A stretch of 64,000 bases of DNA from Epiperipatus broadwayi. Taxonomy: Eukaryota; Onychophora; Udeonychophora; Euonychophora; Peripatidae. The notes below the pieces were generated by a model. It worked only from the letters and a program-made list of their open reading frames with translations, was not told the origin of the DNA and did not search any database. The stretch covers positions 186,001-250,000 of the forward strand of contig JAQFVV010012536.1 of NCBI GenBank assembly GCA_028023455.1, written 5' to 3'. Position numbers and translations under genes: made by a program. This document shows, one piece after another, positions 31,037 through 41,785 of the stretch; the stretch's first letter is position 1, and every line of letters begins with the position of its first letter.

Positions 31037-34000
31037 TATTGCCCTTTTCTATAGGTCAGAACCAGCTCATCACAGCAAATTACTAAAAAATTTAAATTTA
31101 AAATATGTTCTCTTTGTGTGATAATTATATTGTATTGATAATAGTTTAAAAGTACACTTTAAAGCTAAATAAAAATATGTAATGCTTAAAATTATAATAA
31201 ATAATATTAAAACAGTTAAATAAAGCTAAAAATACTGATTACATATGGTTGGAAAAGCTGGCCATAATAAATAACGCAGCTATAAATGTTTAAAATATGT
31301 TTAAAAGTTAAATTTAATAGTTTAAACTTATAATTAAATAAATGCTATATTTAACATTATAAATGGTATTGAATAATTATAATTAATATTATATATTTTA
31401 AAAGTAATCTTTATGGTAGGAAAAGCTATATTTAGTTCTATATTTTCCAAATTATTATTCCAAATTTTATATTATTGTATTATTTATTTAATACAATAAT
31501 TGTTGCAATTTATCATTTATTTTCAGACAGAAAATTTGGATACAATCTGTCTAGGTTGTAAAATCATGTGACCTGCATAATACAGTAATGCACACATGCT
31601 TGCTAGTATTTGTAACAAAGTTCAAAATATTTTTAAAATTGCATTATAGAATTGATATATTTATTTGCCTATCATAAGGGAAAATATTTAAGTTAACTAT
31701 CATATAAAATGTTTTAAATAGTATTATAAGATGAATACAGTTAATAAAAGTTAAATATTTTGTTTTAAAATAAAATAGATAAATTAAATATTAAAGGTGG
31801 GATAAATTTATTAAATAGTGTTTTTAAAAGTCATTTTAAAATGTTTAATTAATTTTAGTAGAGTATAATAATTGATTTAAGATTAATATTTTTAATAATA
31901 TTTTTAAAATTATAATGAGTCATACTTTATTTTGTAAATTTAATTGTGTAAGACTGTAGCAATATGCAAATTAAGTATTGAATGAAAAGTAAAAATCCAC
32001 CAATAGATGAGGCATTTTGTAGGGTATAAATACTGTTGCACAGTTGATTCGTGGATGATCGATGTGATAGTAATTTTCAAAATTTTTATTTTAGTCAATT
32101 TTAGTGCTCTTGTATAATCTATTTGCAAACTAATAGGATATTAATATTTTTAAATATTTGCAAAGAGAGCATAGTATAAATATATTTTAATAACTTTATT
32201 AAAAATATGCAGTGCTAATTTAAAGTTCCCTTTACCAGGATTACTTGTCAAAACTTAATATAACTTCACAGTAAAAATATGGATATGCCAATAAGTGATA
32301 CATATTTTATTAAGAATATTTTAAAAATGAGAATAATTGTTAATGCAATGTTAATGGTATTAACTAAGAGGACTATTTTAATAAGCAAAGTATTATTTTG
32401 GACATTGTGCAGAAAGCTTAACAGAAAAGCTACTTGCAGATTAAAAATAACAATGCATCTTTATTACAGCAAGATAGTTGTGTTCAAAACCGACAAGTAA
32501 TACAGTAAATTTATAATAATTTTTGTGGAAATATAATGCTATAGAAATAAATGTTTTATCCTTTTTGAAGGAAAACATTGTAAATATTTTAAAGAAAAAG
32601 CTGTCATAAATGATATCTAAAGGAAAGTATTTTTTAGAAAAAAACCTATATTATATAAGGTTATACATGTTCGTAATTATTTAAAAACTGATAATTTAAA
32701 CAGTAATGGAAACAGTTATAATTGGATAATAAATAATAAATTATCCTGAAGAATACACCTATAAAGATATAGAATATGTGAATAAAAAGAAATATGGAAT
32801 TTATGAATACATTTTAAAATTGCGCAAAAAGTTTATCCAGATACATGATGCATCACCAAGCCGATAAAGGATCCTCTAGAATGGAAGCTTCAAGATATTA
32901 TTTTTCAATCTTATGATTTTATTATTATTTTAATAATCATTGTTCTGGATAATAGAAACCATAAACTATTATTCTATGAACTTTTCCAAAACAGATCAAT
33001 GATTATTTTATTTAATTTTCCAAGATTTTAAGACATCGTAAATTTTTTTTTTTGTTATTCATTTTAAAACTTTGCTCATCAGACTGGAAGGAGTTACAAC
33101 ACATGTGCCAAGATTGGGGTGGTTGTTTGTCATCAAGCAAGAGAAATTTAGCAATGGTTGGGGTTTTTAAAATTGCTCTTAGGAGAACAATTTTTTTAAA
33201 AAAAAAACTCTTGAGAAAATAAAAACATTTGAACTTTATAAAGAATATTCGTCAGCTGAAGATATACATAATTATTGTCTTGATTTATTTTATTAAGTTT
33301 CAAAAGTGTAATATTATTTTAATTAGAAGAGTAGGAACATGAATATTAATTTAGTACTAATGATATAATAATCTTACAGTAAAATAGTTTGATATTTTAA
33401 ATAAGTTAACATGTATTTTTAAAGTGTGGAAGTATGGATGTATTTCATATATGCAGGTTTATTTTAATCGATGGACATGAAGACATCCTAAATGATTACA
33501 AGTTGATGTCACTTAGGTAGTATTTGTGAATATTGATATATTTTATGATGTATTTTTTTTCTTTTGCAGATTTCCAATGAATTATATTGTATTGAAGTAT
33601 AAATGTTGAGTTGTATGTGAATGCACTTGTACAACACATTTAAATTATAAGATTAGGATTTGTTTATTTCTGGGAATATGCATACTTTAATTTCATATTA
33701 GTAATATAATGCAACATGATGATGAATAGTTATATGATTCTTTAAAATAAAACTTTGATATTGTTAGATATTTAAATTATAAGTAATGATTATTTTTGTA
33801 TGTTGTTTTAAGAATATGGTATAGGAAAGTAAAGCAGACTTTTCTTGTAGATTAGTGAGATCATTTTAATTATGTTTGAATTTTGTTTATTATTTTGAAT
33901 ATGTGAATTAGTTTTCTTTTGTCGGTGTAAGATTTGATAAATCTATTAGGAAATGCATAGTGACTTGGGAGTAATCTGGAGAACATGAAAACAAAGAGAT

Positions 34001-36078
34001 GATATTAATGTAGGATATATTAGGGGAATAGGAATAGCATTTTTGTAATCTTGTTAAGTGTGCAGTACAGTTAACAATGCCATGTAGCTGATATATTTAT
34101 TTGTGGGCAGTGTCTATTTTATTTGAAAACTGATGTTTTATAAAGCTGAAATAAAAGCTTAACATCATTGTTGGTAGTGGAGGTCATTAGAAAAATGGGT
34201 CATGCATCTATTTTTTATAAATACACTGTGCCATGGTATTTGATCCAATATTTACTATGAGTTAGACTCTAGTTTTCTCCCCTAGGCCTACACATCTATT
34301 CGCTATCTCATTTTCCAAAGTAACTATATCGAACAGTATTGTGTATTTTGTAAAGAAATAATAAATAATTTAGAATTTAAGAAATGTTATTGTATGAATA
34401 AGATAAGTTCATTTACTTATAAGAAGGAGTAGAATTTGTGCAAGTTGGAATTGAAAATCCAATGGACCTAAAATGATAAAGAATCATAGAATATTTTCTG
34501 TATATCAGGAATAAAATAAATAAAGCAATGTTGCTCTTTGAAATGTTAAATAATTTCAAATATTTTATTTCATTTTTATGAGTAGTGCATATTTTAAGAT
34601 ATAATGTTATAAAAAAACAATATAAAATAAGCATAGGTACAATTTTTGTATTTATTTAAATAATAAGGAATATATCAGTAGTTACAGCTATTCAGTATTA
34701 AAGTAATGTTAAGTAGGATATATTGTGATAGTTAACAACGATGTCCACATATTGTACTAATAAATTAACAGTAGATATTTTATGTAGTATTCACAACGTG
34801 GCAAAAATGAAAATTGTTTAGTTTAAAAAAATCTATACTCGATATTATATTTTTGTGTTTTCCGTTCTATGTTTCAATGGATGTTTTAAAAGGAAGCATA
34901 TTGAAATAATACTTAAAGATATTATATGTTAGAATAAGTATAAAGAAACATAATTGTATCTTAAAATTGATAACAAAAAGATAGATAAAAATTGTATTGT
35001 TATTATTATTATTTTTGAGTCAGAGTGAAAACTTAAATTGATTCTCTATTGTTTTAATAAGTACAATTAATAAGAGATGTATAACGGTGCAAATTTAGAA
35101 TACCAAGTGTAAATAGTGTAAATAAATTGTTATTTTATTTTATTGTTATAATAAAAACTTTGTTAAATTTGTTTTCAAAAATTTGTGTGTTCAGACTATT
35201 ATCTTTTCCATTAAAATGCATAGTACACACAGAATAATTGAATTAAACATAACATTTTGCACAGAAATAAATAAAGTATTAATTTTAAGAATTTTAATAT
35301 TTTCTTGGAATTTATTTATTTAAGAAATCACATTTTACATTATCTTATGGTCATAAATTGATTATTATAACAGTATATCGAATTATATGCTATCTGTTGC
35401 CACACATATATTTGTCTGATTATAAAATGCTACCACATACTTATTATGTTATTATATGAAGATAAAAGATTATATTCTAGTATTTTCTTAGTATTATTAT
35501 GGTAATAAAATTATAGTGAAGAAAAGATATAAAATTAATTAATCCAATAAAGAATATTATTATTATTATTATTAGTTTAGGTATAGTAGAGTGTGACATA
35601 AAAATCCCTTATCATGTTTTACTACAGTGATTTTAATTAACTTAGAATAGTTTTATGAACCTGAGATTTTATTGAGCTAAATTATCATAAATAAAAGATT
35701 AAGATTAATTATTATTAGTTTAATCTTAATGAGTAGAATTTATTAAAGTCGTAAAACTACTATAAGTTTATTTATATGAGATAATAATAGGAGAGATAGT
35801 GTTCTTATGCAATTGAGGTAGTATCCTGTGGGATATTAGTTCAATGTAATCTTTCTTGTCATATGTATTTCACTTCCAAGTCTCATGATATAATAAATAT
35901 TTATTTATTTTATTTAATAAACTGAACCTTTTCATTATTTTTGCTAGTAGAATGTTTAAATATAATGCAGAATATTTTATTTATCAATTATTTGCATTTA
36001 ACTGAACGTAATCGTTAACAGAGCTAACCCATTTTACTTAATATTATATTGCCCAGAAGTGAATATACAATTGATAGG
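31037..36078 (+). repeat. Five-kilobase noncoding repeat L, copy 2
   Basis: Direct-orientation homologue of 3240-8215, in the same order with many small indels. Landmarks: gcccttttctataggtcaga near 31042, gctggccataataaataacg near 31257, cactgtgccatgg near 34226, gtgtaaatagtgtaaataaa near 35108, gtatcctgtgggatattagt near 35821. The plus-strand ORF 32279-32500 and the minus-strand ORFs 31940-32128 and 34413-34634 are not conserved in copy 1 and are regarded as chance. Unlike copy 1, this copy is not preceded by a long TA run. Confidence 0.75.
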
Positions 36079-36099
36079 TCAGACTATATATATAGAAAC

Positions 36100-36560
36100 T
36101 AAATTATTAAATGCCACCATTGTAACCAAAATTATTAATGGGACTATGTTTAATTTAAACATTGTAACTCAAATATTAATTTGAACAAGTTGTTCTTAAA
36201 ATCAGTGTAACTAAAATAATTAAACGCCATTGTAACCAAAATACATTGTAACCAAAATATTAATTATCAATCAAAAGGCATTGTAACTTAAATTAATTTC
36301 TACTTAAGATTTTTAATACATTGTAGCTAAAATATCATATCCACTTAATATTCTCACAACATATATAATGTCTGTGTCTTGAGGGAGAAAAATGGTGATG
36401 AGATAGATGTAAATCAACTCCAAGATAGCAAAATAATATCATAATAATGTTTAGAAACTAGTCATTTCAGTTATCTGGTATTTGGCCTATTTCAAACACT
36501 AGTTAGGCAGACATTGTATCCTCAATAAACAAGTAGGAACACATTGTAACTTAAATAAAC
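36100..36560 (+). repeat. Degenerate ATTGTAAC-type repeat cluster
   Basis: About nine variants of a core close to cattgtaaccaaaatattaa occur with irregular spacing, for example near 36118, 36158, 36207, 36228, 36247, 36275, 36319, 36511 and 36540. Several share a following attaat. The irregular spacing is unlike a classic tandem satellite. Function is unknown. Confidence 0.6.
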
Positions 36561-38199
36561 TATTAAGCTATTATAACATATGAAATAACATCAAGTGGAT
36601 GAGTACCTTGGTAACCCAATGAAAATACTTCCTCAATAAATCTAATGGTAAATTTTACCCACTTTTATCTCTTGGTTTTATATTAAGTGAACATCTAAGT
36701 GAATAATAAGTGAATATGGAATGAATATGGTCTATAAGGGTGCCACTAGGTTATCTGAACCTAGACAAAGTTATATTCTATAACCTTTTCAAATGTACCA
36801 GGTTTAAACCCCTTTGGTACCTTATTTCTAACAAAATGTAGGATTTTTGATTTTAGACCCATATCACCATATGCACTAATATTGAGATAAACACAAAACA
36901 TCCTTAAGCTATAGTGGTATATATAAAATGCACCAGACAGAAATTATCTCCTAGATTTTAATATGGTAAATGCATTTTAATACCTTCATAAGTTTTACTA
37001 GCTCGCATTGCACTATTAATTTAGGGTGGTAATTCACTCATCCTTGAATGATGTGGATGATGGAATGGTGGTTATTATAATACCATGAAATCACTATTTA
37101 TTTATGGCCTTTAAACATTTATCTAGCTCATTAATTGAAAATGTGATGATGATGATGCTGGTACATCCATCCACAGCTTTAGAACTCAGCCTAACATGAA
37201 ATTTAGTTTTTAGAAATTCATAACTATTTGGCTAATTATAGTATATCTAATTTAGAACTTAAATAGTTAATATTCACTTGTGATGATGAATGATCACAAC
37301 TAATAAAGAATACTGTTAATGAAAATATATGCCTTATTTAATAAAAGGAATTAACATTTATTACTGCATTACTAACATATACAAACAATTTAAATATAGA
37401 AATGAAAATTTATATAACTAATAGTTAAAAGTTATTATATTGAACTCATAAGATTAATATTAAATTCTTCCCCCTTTCCCGTAATGACAATATCCAATGT
37501 TTTTTTTTATCATAGTATAACGGGTACCAATTTGGATAACAAATTGCTAAAATTTTCCATCCACAAGAAAAATATTTCATGTAAAAAAAAATAAACACTT
37601 TTTGTTCGCACATACTTTTAGATATTTATACATCTAAACTTAACATCTAAAGTAGAATGATTAATTAAAAAAGTGTTAGTTAAATCGAAAAGAAAAAAGA
37701 CTTCCAGAAACCAGTTTTGAATTACTTTTCTCCCCCCTCTCTAAGCTATTGAGATTGCTACTCCTTAAGTAAAAAAAAACATAATCTAATATTTTTAATA
37801 CTATATGTCTATTTATTCTCACATTCATACGCAATTATATACATGTAGCAAGTATTGTTATATTACCATGTATGTGTGTGTTTATCCCCATTATAACTAA
37901 AATATTATTTAAAAACAAATAATACAAAAAAAATCTTTTACATATTAACAAACATTTCATAAATTTAGATTAATATACAATTATACCCTTTAGAAAACAA
38001 AATTCATCAATAAGGAAGTATAATAATTTTAGCATACATAAAATCATTATCAAGCTTATAGCTATTATTATGAAGAAATTCTTGGTTTAACTCAATTTTA
38101 GTTCTCAGACATAAGAAGAGACAAAATTTTATTGCTAAATTTTTTACTAATAGTCCCTGATATCATAAAAGAAAAATATGTAATGAAAATTCATATTAC
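36561..38199. other. AT-rich sequence, no feature recognised
   Basis: No ORF with a known domain and no repeat family was recognised. A TGATGATGATGATG run lies near 37143. Confidence 0.4.
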
Positions 38200-38560
38200 C
38201 AGTACCTTTTATTTTGTTGAGGCTTCCAAGAGTTCAAACTTGGCTTGTCAAATGTCTATACATTTTGCAGCAGACACATACCAATCTGTACCATGGGTAT
38301 ATGACCAATTTTCACAGTTCACTGGAACAGTCTTTTTTGCTTGACTTGAGGCTTGTAATTCTTTTATGGTGATGATAATGATGAAGTTATTTGCTTCAGT
38401 AGGAACCATTTGGCATTGGAATGGTTTCTTCTTTTCCTGTTCTGCATAATTCTTCCAATAGATGGAGGATATCTGTTGTTCTCATATTTATAATTTTGCT
38501 GGGGTTTAAACCCAGTCACTGGAATCTGAACTTCCATGGTTTAATATTTATCAGCAGATT
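38200..38560 (-). pseudogene. Unassigned coding-like region on the minus strand
   Basis: Two overlapping minus-strand frames look protein-like rather than AT noise. One runs without stop from about 38470 to 38250 and reads YWKNYAEQEKKKPFQCQ near its start and VPVNCENWSYTHGTDWYV near its end. Another begins with a good initiation context (accATGG, about 38538) and reads MEVQIPVTGFKPQQNYKYEN. No family was recognised. It could be a decayed transposon ORF or small exons. Plus-strand ORFs at 38132-38344 and 38421-38618 overlap and look less convincing. Confidence 0.3.
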
Positions 38561-38618
38561 ATTTATTTTCATTCAGCTTTTAAATGCAGGTGAATGTTTT
38601 CTTCTACTTAAAATATAG

Positions 38619-39629
38619 ATGAGCAGTCAGTTTCTCCCAATTAATCATTGTATAATACTTTTGATTCAAACTTCTTTTTTTCTTCTTACATGATGTGTTG
38701 CCTGATGGCAGGTCAGCAAGATGAAATATATTTTTTTAACCTGCCATTTCATTCATATTAATCTTCAAAAAAATTTTTTATATAAAAAAATTATTTCAAA
38801 TTGATATCTTGCAGAATTTAAAGCTTGTCTTCTCCCCAGTTTCAATATTTAGAACTTTTTTAATTGACTTTCCAGGTTTTTTTATACATTTTTTATTTTT
38901 ATTTTTAGTCAACTCAGCTAATTAGACTGACTATGTGATTTTTATTTAACTGCTGGTAAAAAAAAAAAAATTCACAATAACATGATTTCTTCTTTTTTTT
39001 CACTATCATGACAAATTTCACACTATTATGAAACTCCAAATCTTCTCTTTGAAGATTTCTAGCTGGACCTCTGAGCTTTAAGAAATACAGATACAAACAA
39101 GAAACTTTTATAGCAAAAACCTTTGAGAAAAAAAATAATTTAACAGAATTGTCTCTTTTTTCCAGTATGTGTAAATGTAGATTTATTTATGCAATATACA
39201 CACACACTCTATCATCCAAATCATTTATAAAAACTGGCCTATTAAAATAATCTGAATGCTTCTTAGAAACTATACTTTTAATATTTAAAATTAAATCCTT
39301 AAAACTTTTAAACCCAAATTATAATCATAACAGAATAAAATAGTAGAATTTAGTAAGTGTAGATTAATTTTGAAGAAAGTTAATATTTGAAATATGAAAA
39401 TGACAAACTAAATAGCTTGTCTACAGACAACTGCCTATTTGTGTTATAACCTTACTTTTAAAAAGAACTATTGAATAATTAAAATGTATGTACTACTCTT
39501 TTTGAGTTTTGTTAACACACAAACAAATAAAGAATATAACTGTTTCCCCCACTTTCCTTCTGTCTTAGGCTTTAGGAACTTGACCTTGTAGGCACATGAC
39601 TACAATTTTAGCTACTGGATAAATTGAAA
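38619..39629. other. AT-rich sequence, no feature recognised
   Basis: Contains poly-T/poly-A rich stretches near 38670-39010 and a short AC run near 39199. No gene was recognised. Confidence 0.4.
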
Positions 39630-39637
39630 TGGGCACT

Positions 39638-39700
39638 ATATATATATATATATATATATATATGGGCACTATTATATATATATATATATATATATATAAA
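39638..39700. repeat. Twin TA microsatellites with duplicated GGGCACTA
   Basis: Two TA runs each follow the string tgggcactat (39630 and 39663), indicating a local duplication. Confidence 0.85.
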
Positions 39701-39796
39701 TTGTTAAAAATGCCTAATGCTTTTTTCTTTCAAAAAATCTATTTCAGAAAATAAACAATAAGTTAAGTTACAAGAATTTTTTATTAAAAATATACG

Positions 39797-40262
39797 GGAT
39801 TTGAACTCAGACTTTCAAGCACTTTTCAAATATCCACACTATTTCATACTACTGATACACATGACCACACACATGTAGAAAAGATAAATAATCACCAGAT
39901 GGTCCAGATTATCTTTATACTTTAATGAACAGGTTTCAATGTACTCCAGCATGGGATTTGGGATTTCCGTCATCAGATTTTCAATGGTATGGTGGCTGAA
40001 GAGTTGGAGGTTTGAATAGATTGAAACCTCCTCATTAAAGCATGAAGATTTGCTATCTTAATATAATCTGAGCATTGATTATATATATGCATGAGAGTTA
40101 ATAATCTGGCCCACCTGATGAGTGCTGATTCAGCATGAAATACATATATTCATGATTATTTATCTTTTCTATATGTGTGTTGTCATTTGTATCAGTAGTA
40201 TGAGATAGTATAGATAATTGAAAGGTGTTGAAAGTCTGAGTTCAAATCCCCTATATTTACAA
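39797..40262. repeat. Family A palindromic element, copy A6
   Basis: The left arm starts gggatttgaactcagacttt and includes ccacacacatgtagaaaaga. Its ribozyme has been deleted, leaving aatcacca joined to ggtccagattatc near 39890-39913. The right arm is complete, with a hammerhead and the end gagttcaaatcccc at 40238. The centre has ggctgaagagttggaggttt. Confidence 0.75.
40101..40159 (+). ncRNA. Hammerhead motif, design 1, copy A6 right arm
   Basis: Order: ATAAT, CTGGCCCAC, CTGATGA (40115-40121), stem II GTGCTG/CAGCAT with loop ATT, GAA, stem III ATA/TAT with loop CA, A17, TTCATG, ATTAT. The core, stem II and stem III are intact. Inner stem I is lost (CCAC faces TTCA) although the outer ATAAT/ATTAT remains. 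Reduced or no activity is expected. Confidence 0.65.
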
Positions 40263-40289
40263 TTAAGCTCCAGGTATATGAAGAGTGCC

Positions 40290-40740
40290 TGTATTTCAAA
40301 TATTAAACCTTAAGCCTGTGTTCTTTCATCTGTCTTCTATGTATTTAAATGGATAGGGTCTTATACATGAGGGGTCAGAGTGACTTGACATCAATGTGGG
40401 CATAACAACTATATTGGCATCAGCATGGGATTTGGGCTTTCCATCATCATATTTTCAATGATATGGATGACTGAAGAGTTGGAGGTTGGAGTAGATTGAA
40501 GACTGTCCATTAAAGTATGCAGATTTTTTAGCTTAATATGAACTGAGCACTGATTATATATATGTGTGAGAGTTGATAATCTAGACCAATTGATTATGTA
40601 TATTGGTGATTATTTATCTTTTCTACATGTGTGTGGTCATGGGTATCAGTACTATGAGATAGTGTGGATAGTTGAAAGGTGCTTGAAGGTCTGAGTTCAA
40701 ATCCCCTATATTTACAATTAAGCTCCAGGTATAAGAAGAA
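40290..40740. repeat. Family A element, copy A7, ribozyme deleted
   Basis: This second family A unit lies directly after A6 and repeats its internal segments (tcagcatgggatttgggctt, gaagagttggaggttggagt) and its end (gagttcaaatcccc near 40696). The hammerhead is internally deleted: gaccaattgattatgtatat near 40584 joins the CTGAT start to the stem III end. A6 and A7 look like a tandem pair. Confidence 0.7.
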
Positions 40741-40829
40741 TGCCTGTATTTCAAGGATTTTTATTGTTTTTTTGTTTGTTTGTTTGTTGCTATTGAATGA
40801 GTAAAAACCAAATTAGAATTTTTAACAAA

Positions 40830-40913
40830 TAGGTGTTACTGACATCATTAAAATAATTAACAGACAGAAGTGAAGTTGGCCTAGACATATTGGTAGAAAA
40901 GATGACAATGGAT
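40830..40913 (+). pseudogene. LINE C-terminal fragment, 5' piece of an interrupted copy
   Basis: The sequence aataggtgttactgacatca followed by tggcctagacatattggtag and aaaagatgacaatgg matches the VTDI...WxxHI.RxDDN region of the other LINE ends. It stops where an insertion of about 260 bp begins. Confidence 0.7.
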
Positions 40914-41083
40914 TAAATTAAATAATTAATCTAAATAAGAGCAAAATAAACCAACTAATGATAATTATATTTTAATATTTATCCAATCAGATTTCATCTC
41001 CATTGAGACTTCAAGATATTTAATTATGCACATCGTATAATCAATTATATATATATATATATATTATATATATATATATATTA

Positions 41084-41118
<35 letters not shown>

Positions 41119-41174
41119 AATTACAACAATGTGGATAAATAAATTATATGGGATATTTGACTACTATAGTTATT
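40914..41174. mobile_element. Short insertion within the LINE fragment
   Basis: About 260 bp of AT-rich DNA with a TA microsatellite (41047-41117) separates two parts of one LINE copy. Flanking 12-bp strings atgacaatggat (40902-40913) and atgataatagat (41175-41186) look like a target-site duplication with two later changes. No ORF is present and the class is not identified. Confidence 0.6.
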
Positions 41175-41375
41175 ATGATAATAGATTGACAGCTAAATTC
41201 TTAAACTGGTTTCCAAGAGATTGTAAAAGATCTAGAAGTAGGCCACATGTGAGATGGATAAAATAAAGAAGTGTGCTGAAGTGATGCGGAGAAGAGAGAC
41301 TAGAAATCATAGAAGATGGATTGAACTTGGAGACACCTTTATCCTACAATGAATCACTAATGGTTGAAAATAATG
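41175..41375 (+). pseudogene. LINE C-terminal fragment, 3' piece of an interrupted copy
   Basis: It resumes the LINE after the insertion with agattgacagctaaattctt, then the RSRPHVRW-type block (tagaagtaggccacatgtga near 41231) and gagaagagagactag. It ends in aatggttgaaaataatgaga. Frames are broken. Confidence 0.7.
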
Positions 41376-41567
41376 AGAATGTTAAATATATTTAATATTA
41401 AAAATTATTTTAAAGATATAAAAATATATTGTTTGTTAAACATCATTTGAATTTTCCAAAAACAAATTGGCAACATTTTGAATTTATTTCTGATTTATAA
41501 TTAATTTTTTTTTATAATTTATTTAATATAATATTAAATAAATATTTTAATTGTATTAAAACAGGCA

Positions 41568-41785
41568 AAACTCTCCATATAGTAGTGCCACTCAGTGTCA
41601 CTCAGAGTAATCAATGGATGCCAGAAGGCTTGTGCATAACATTTACATCTAGTGCATACTCATCCAATATCCCCAGACTAGTTTCTGGCTTGTGGCCTTC
41701 ATCAGTGTGGAGCTTTGGATCTGAGAGCACTGCACCTAGATCTTAGGAATTATGTGCTAGCATAAGAAATAGTGATCATGTGATG
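41568..41785. repeat. Family D element, copy D3, left arm only
   Basis: The left arm is complete (actctccatatagtagtgcc to tctgagagcactgcacctag). After ctaggatc-type sequence it jumps to cataagaaatagtgatcatg, which in copy D4 lies beyond the right arm (near 46980). The right arm has thus been deleted. The family D element therefore extends past its palindrome. Confidence 0.75.
41662..41720 (-). ncRNA. Hammerhead ribozyme, design 2 (family D), copy D3
   Basis: Minus strand: ATCCAA, AGCT, CCACA, CTGATGA (41705-41699), stem II GGC/GCC with loop CACAA, GAAA (41685-41682), TAGTC, TGGGG, ATA, TTGGAT. Outer stem I (ATCCAA/TTGGAT) is perfect. Inner stem I (CCACA/TGGGG) has four of five pairs, where D4 has CCTCA. 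Stem III is AC/GT with loop TA, giving a canonical GTC triplet cut between 41676 and 41675. The one deviation is A opposite A between the core and stem II. This is the best family D copy. Cleavage is inferred. Confidence 0.75.

Noticed and set aside
32279-32500. A 73-codon ORF in repeat L as a conserved gene
   Set aside because: The homologous position in the first L copy is not open and reads differently.
36100-36560. CRISPR-like array
   Set aside because: Repeats are degenerate and irregularly spaced, and the sequence is eukaryotic.
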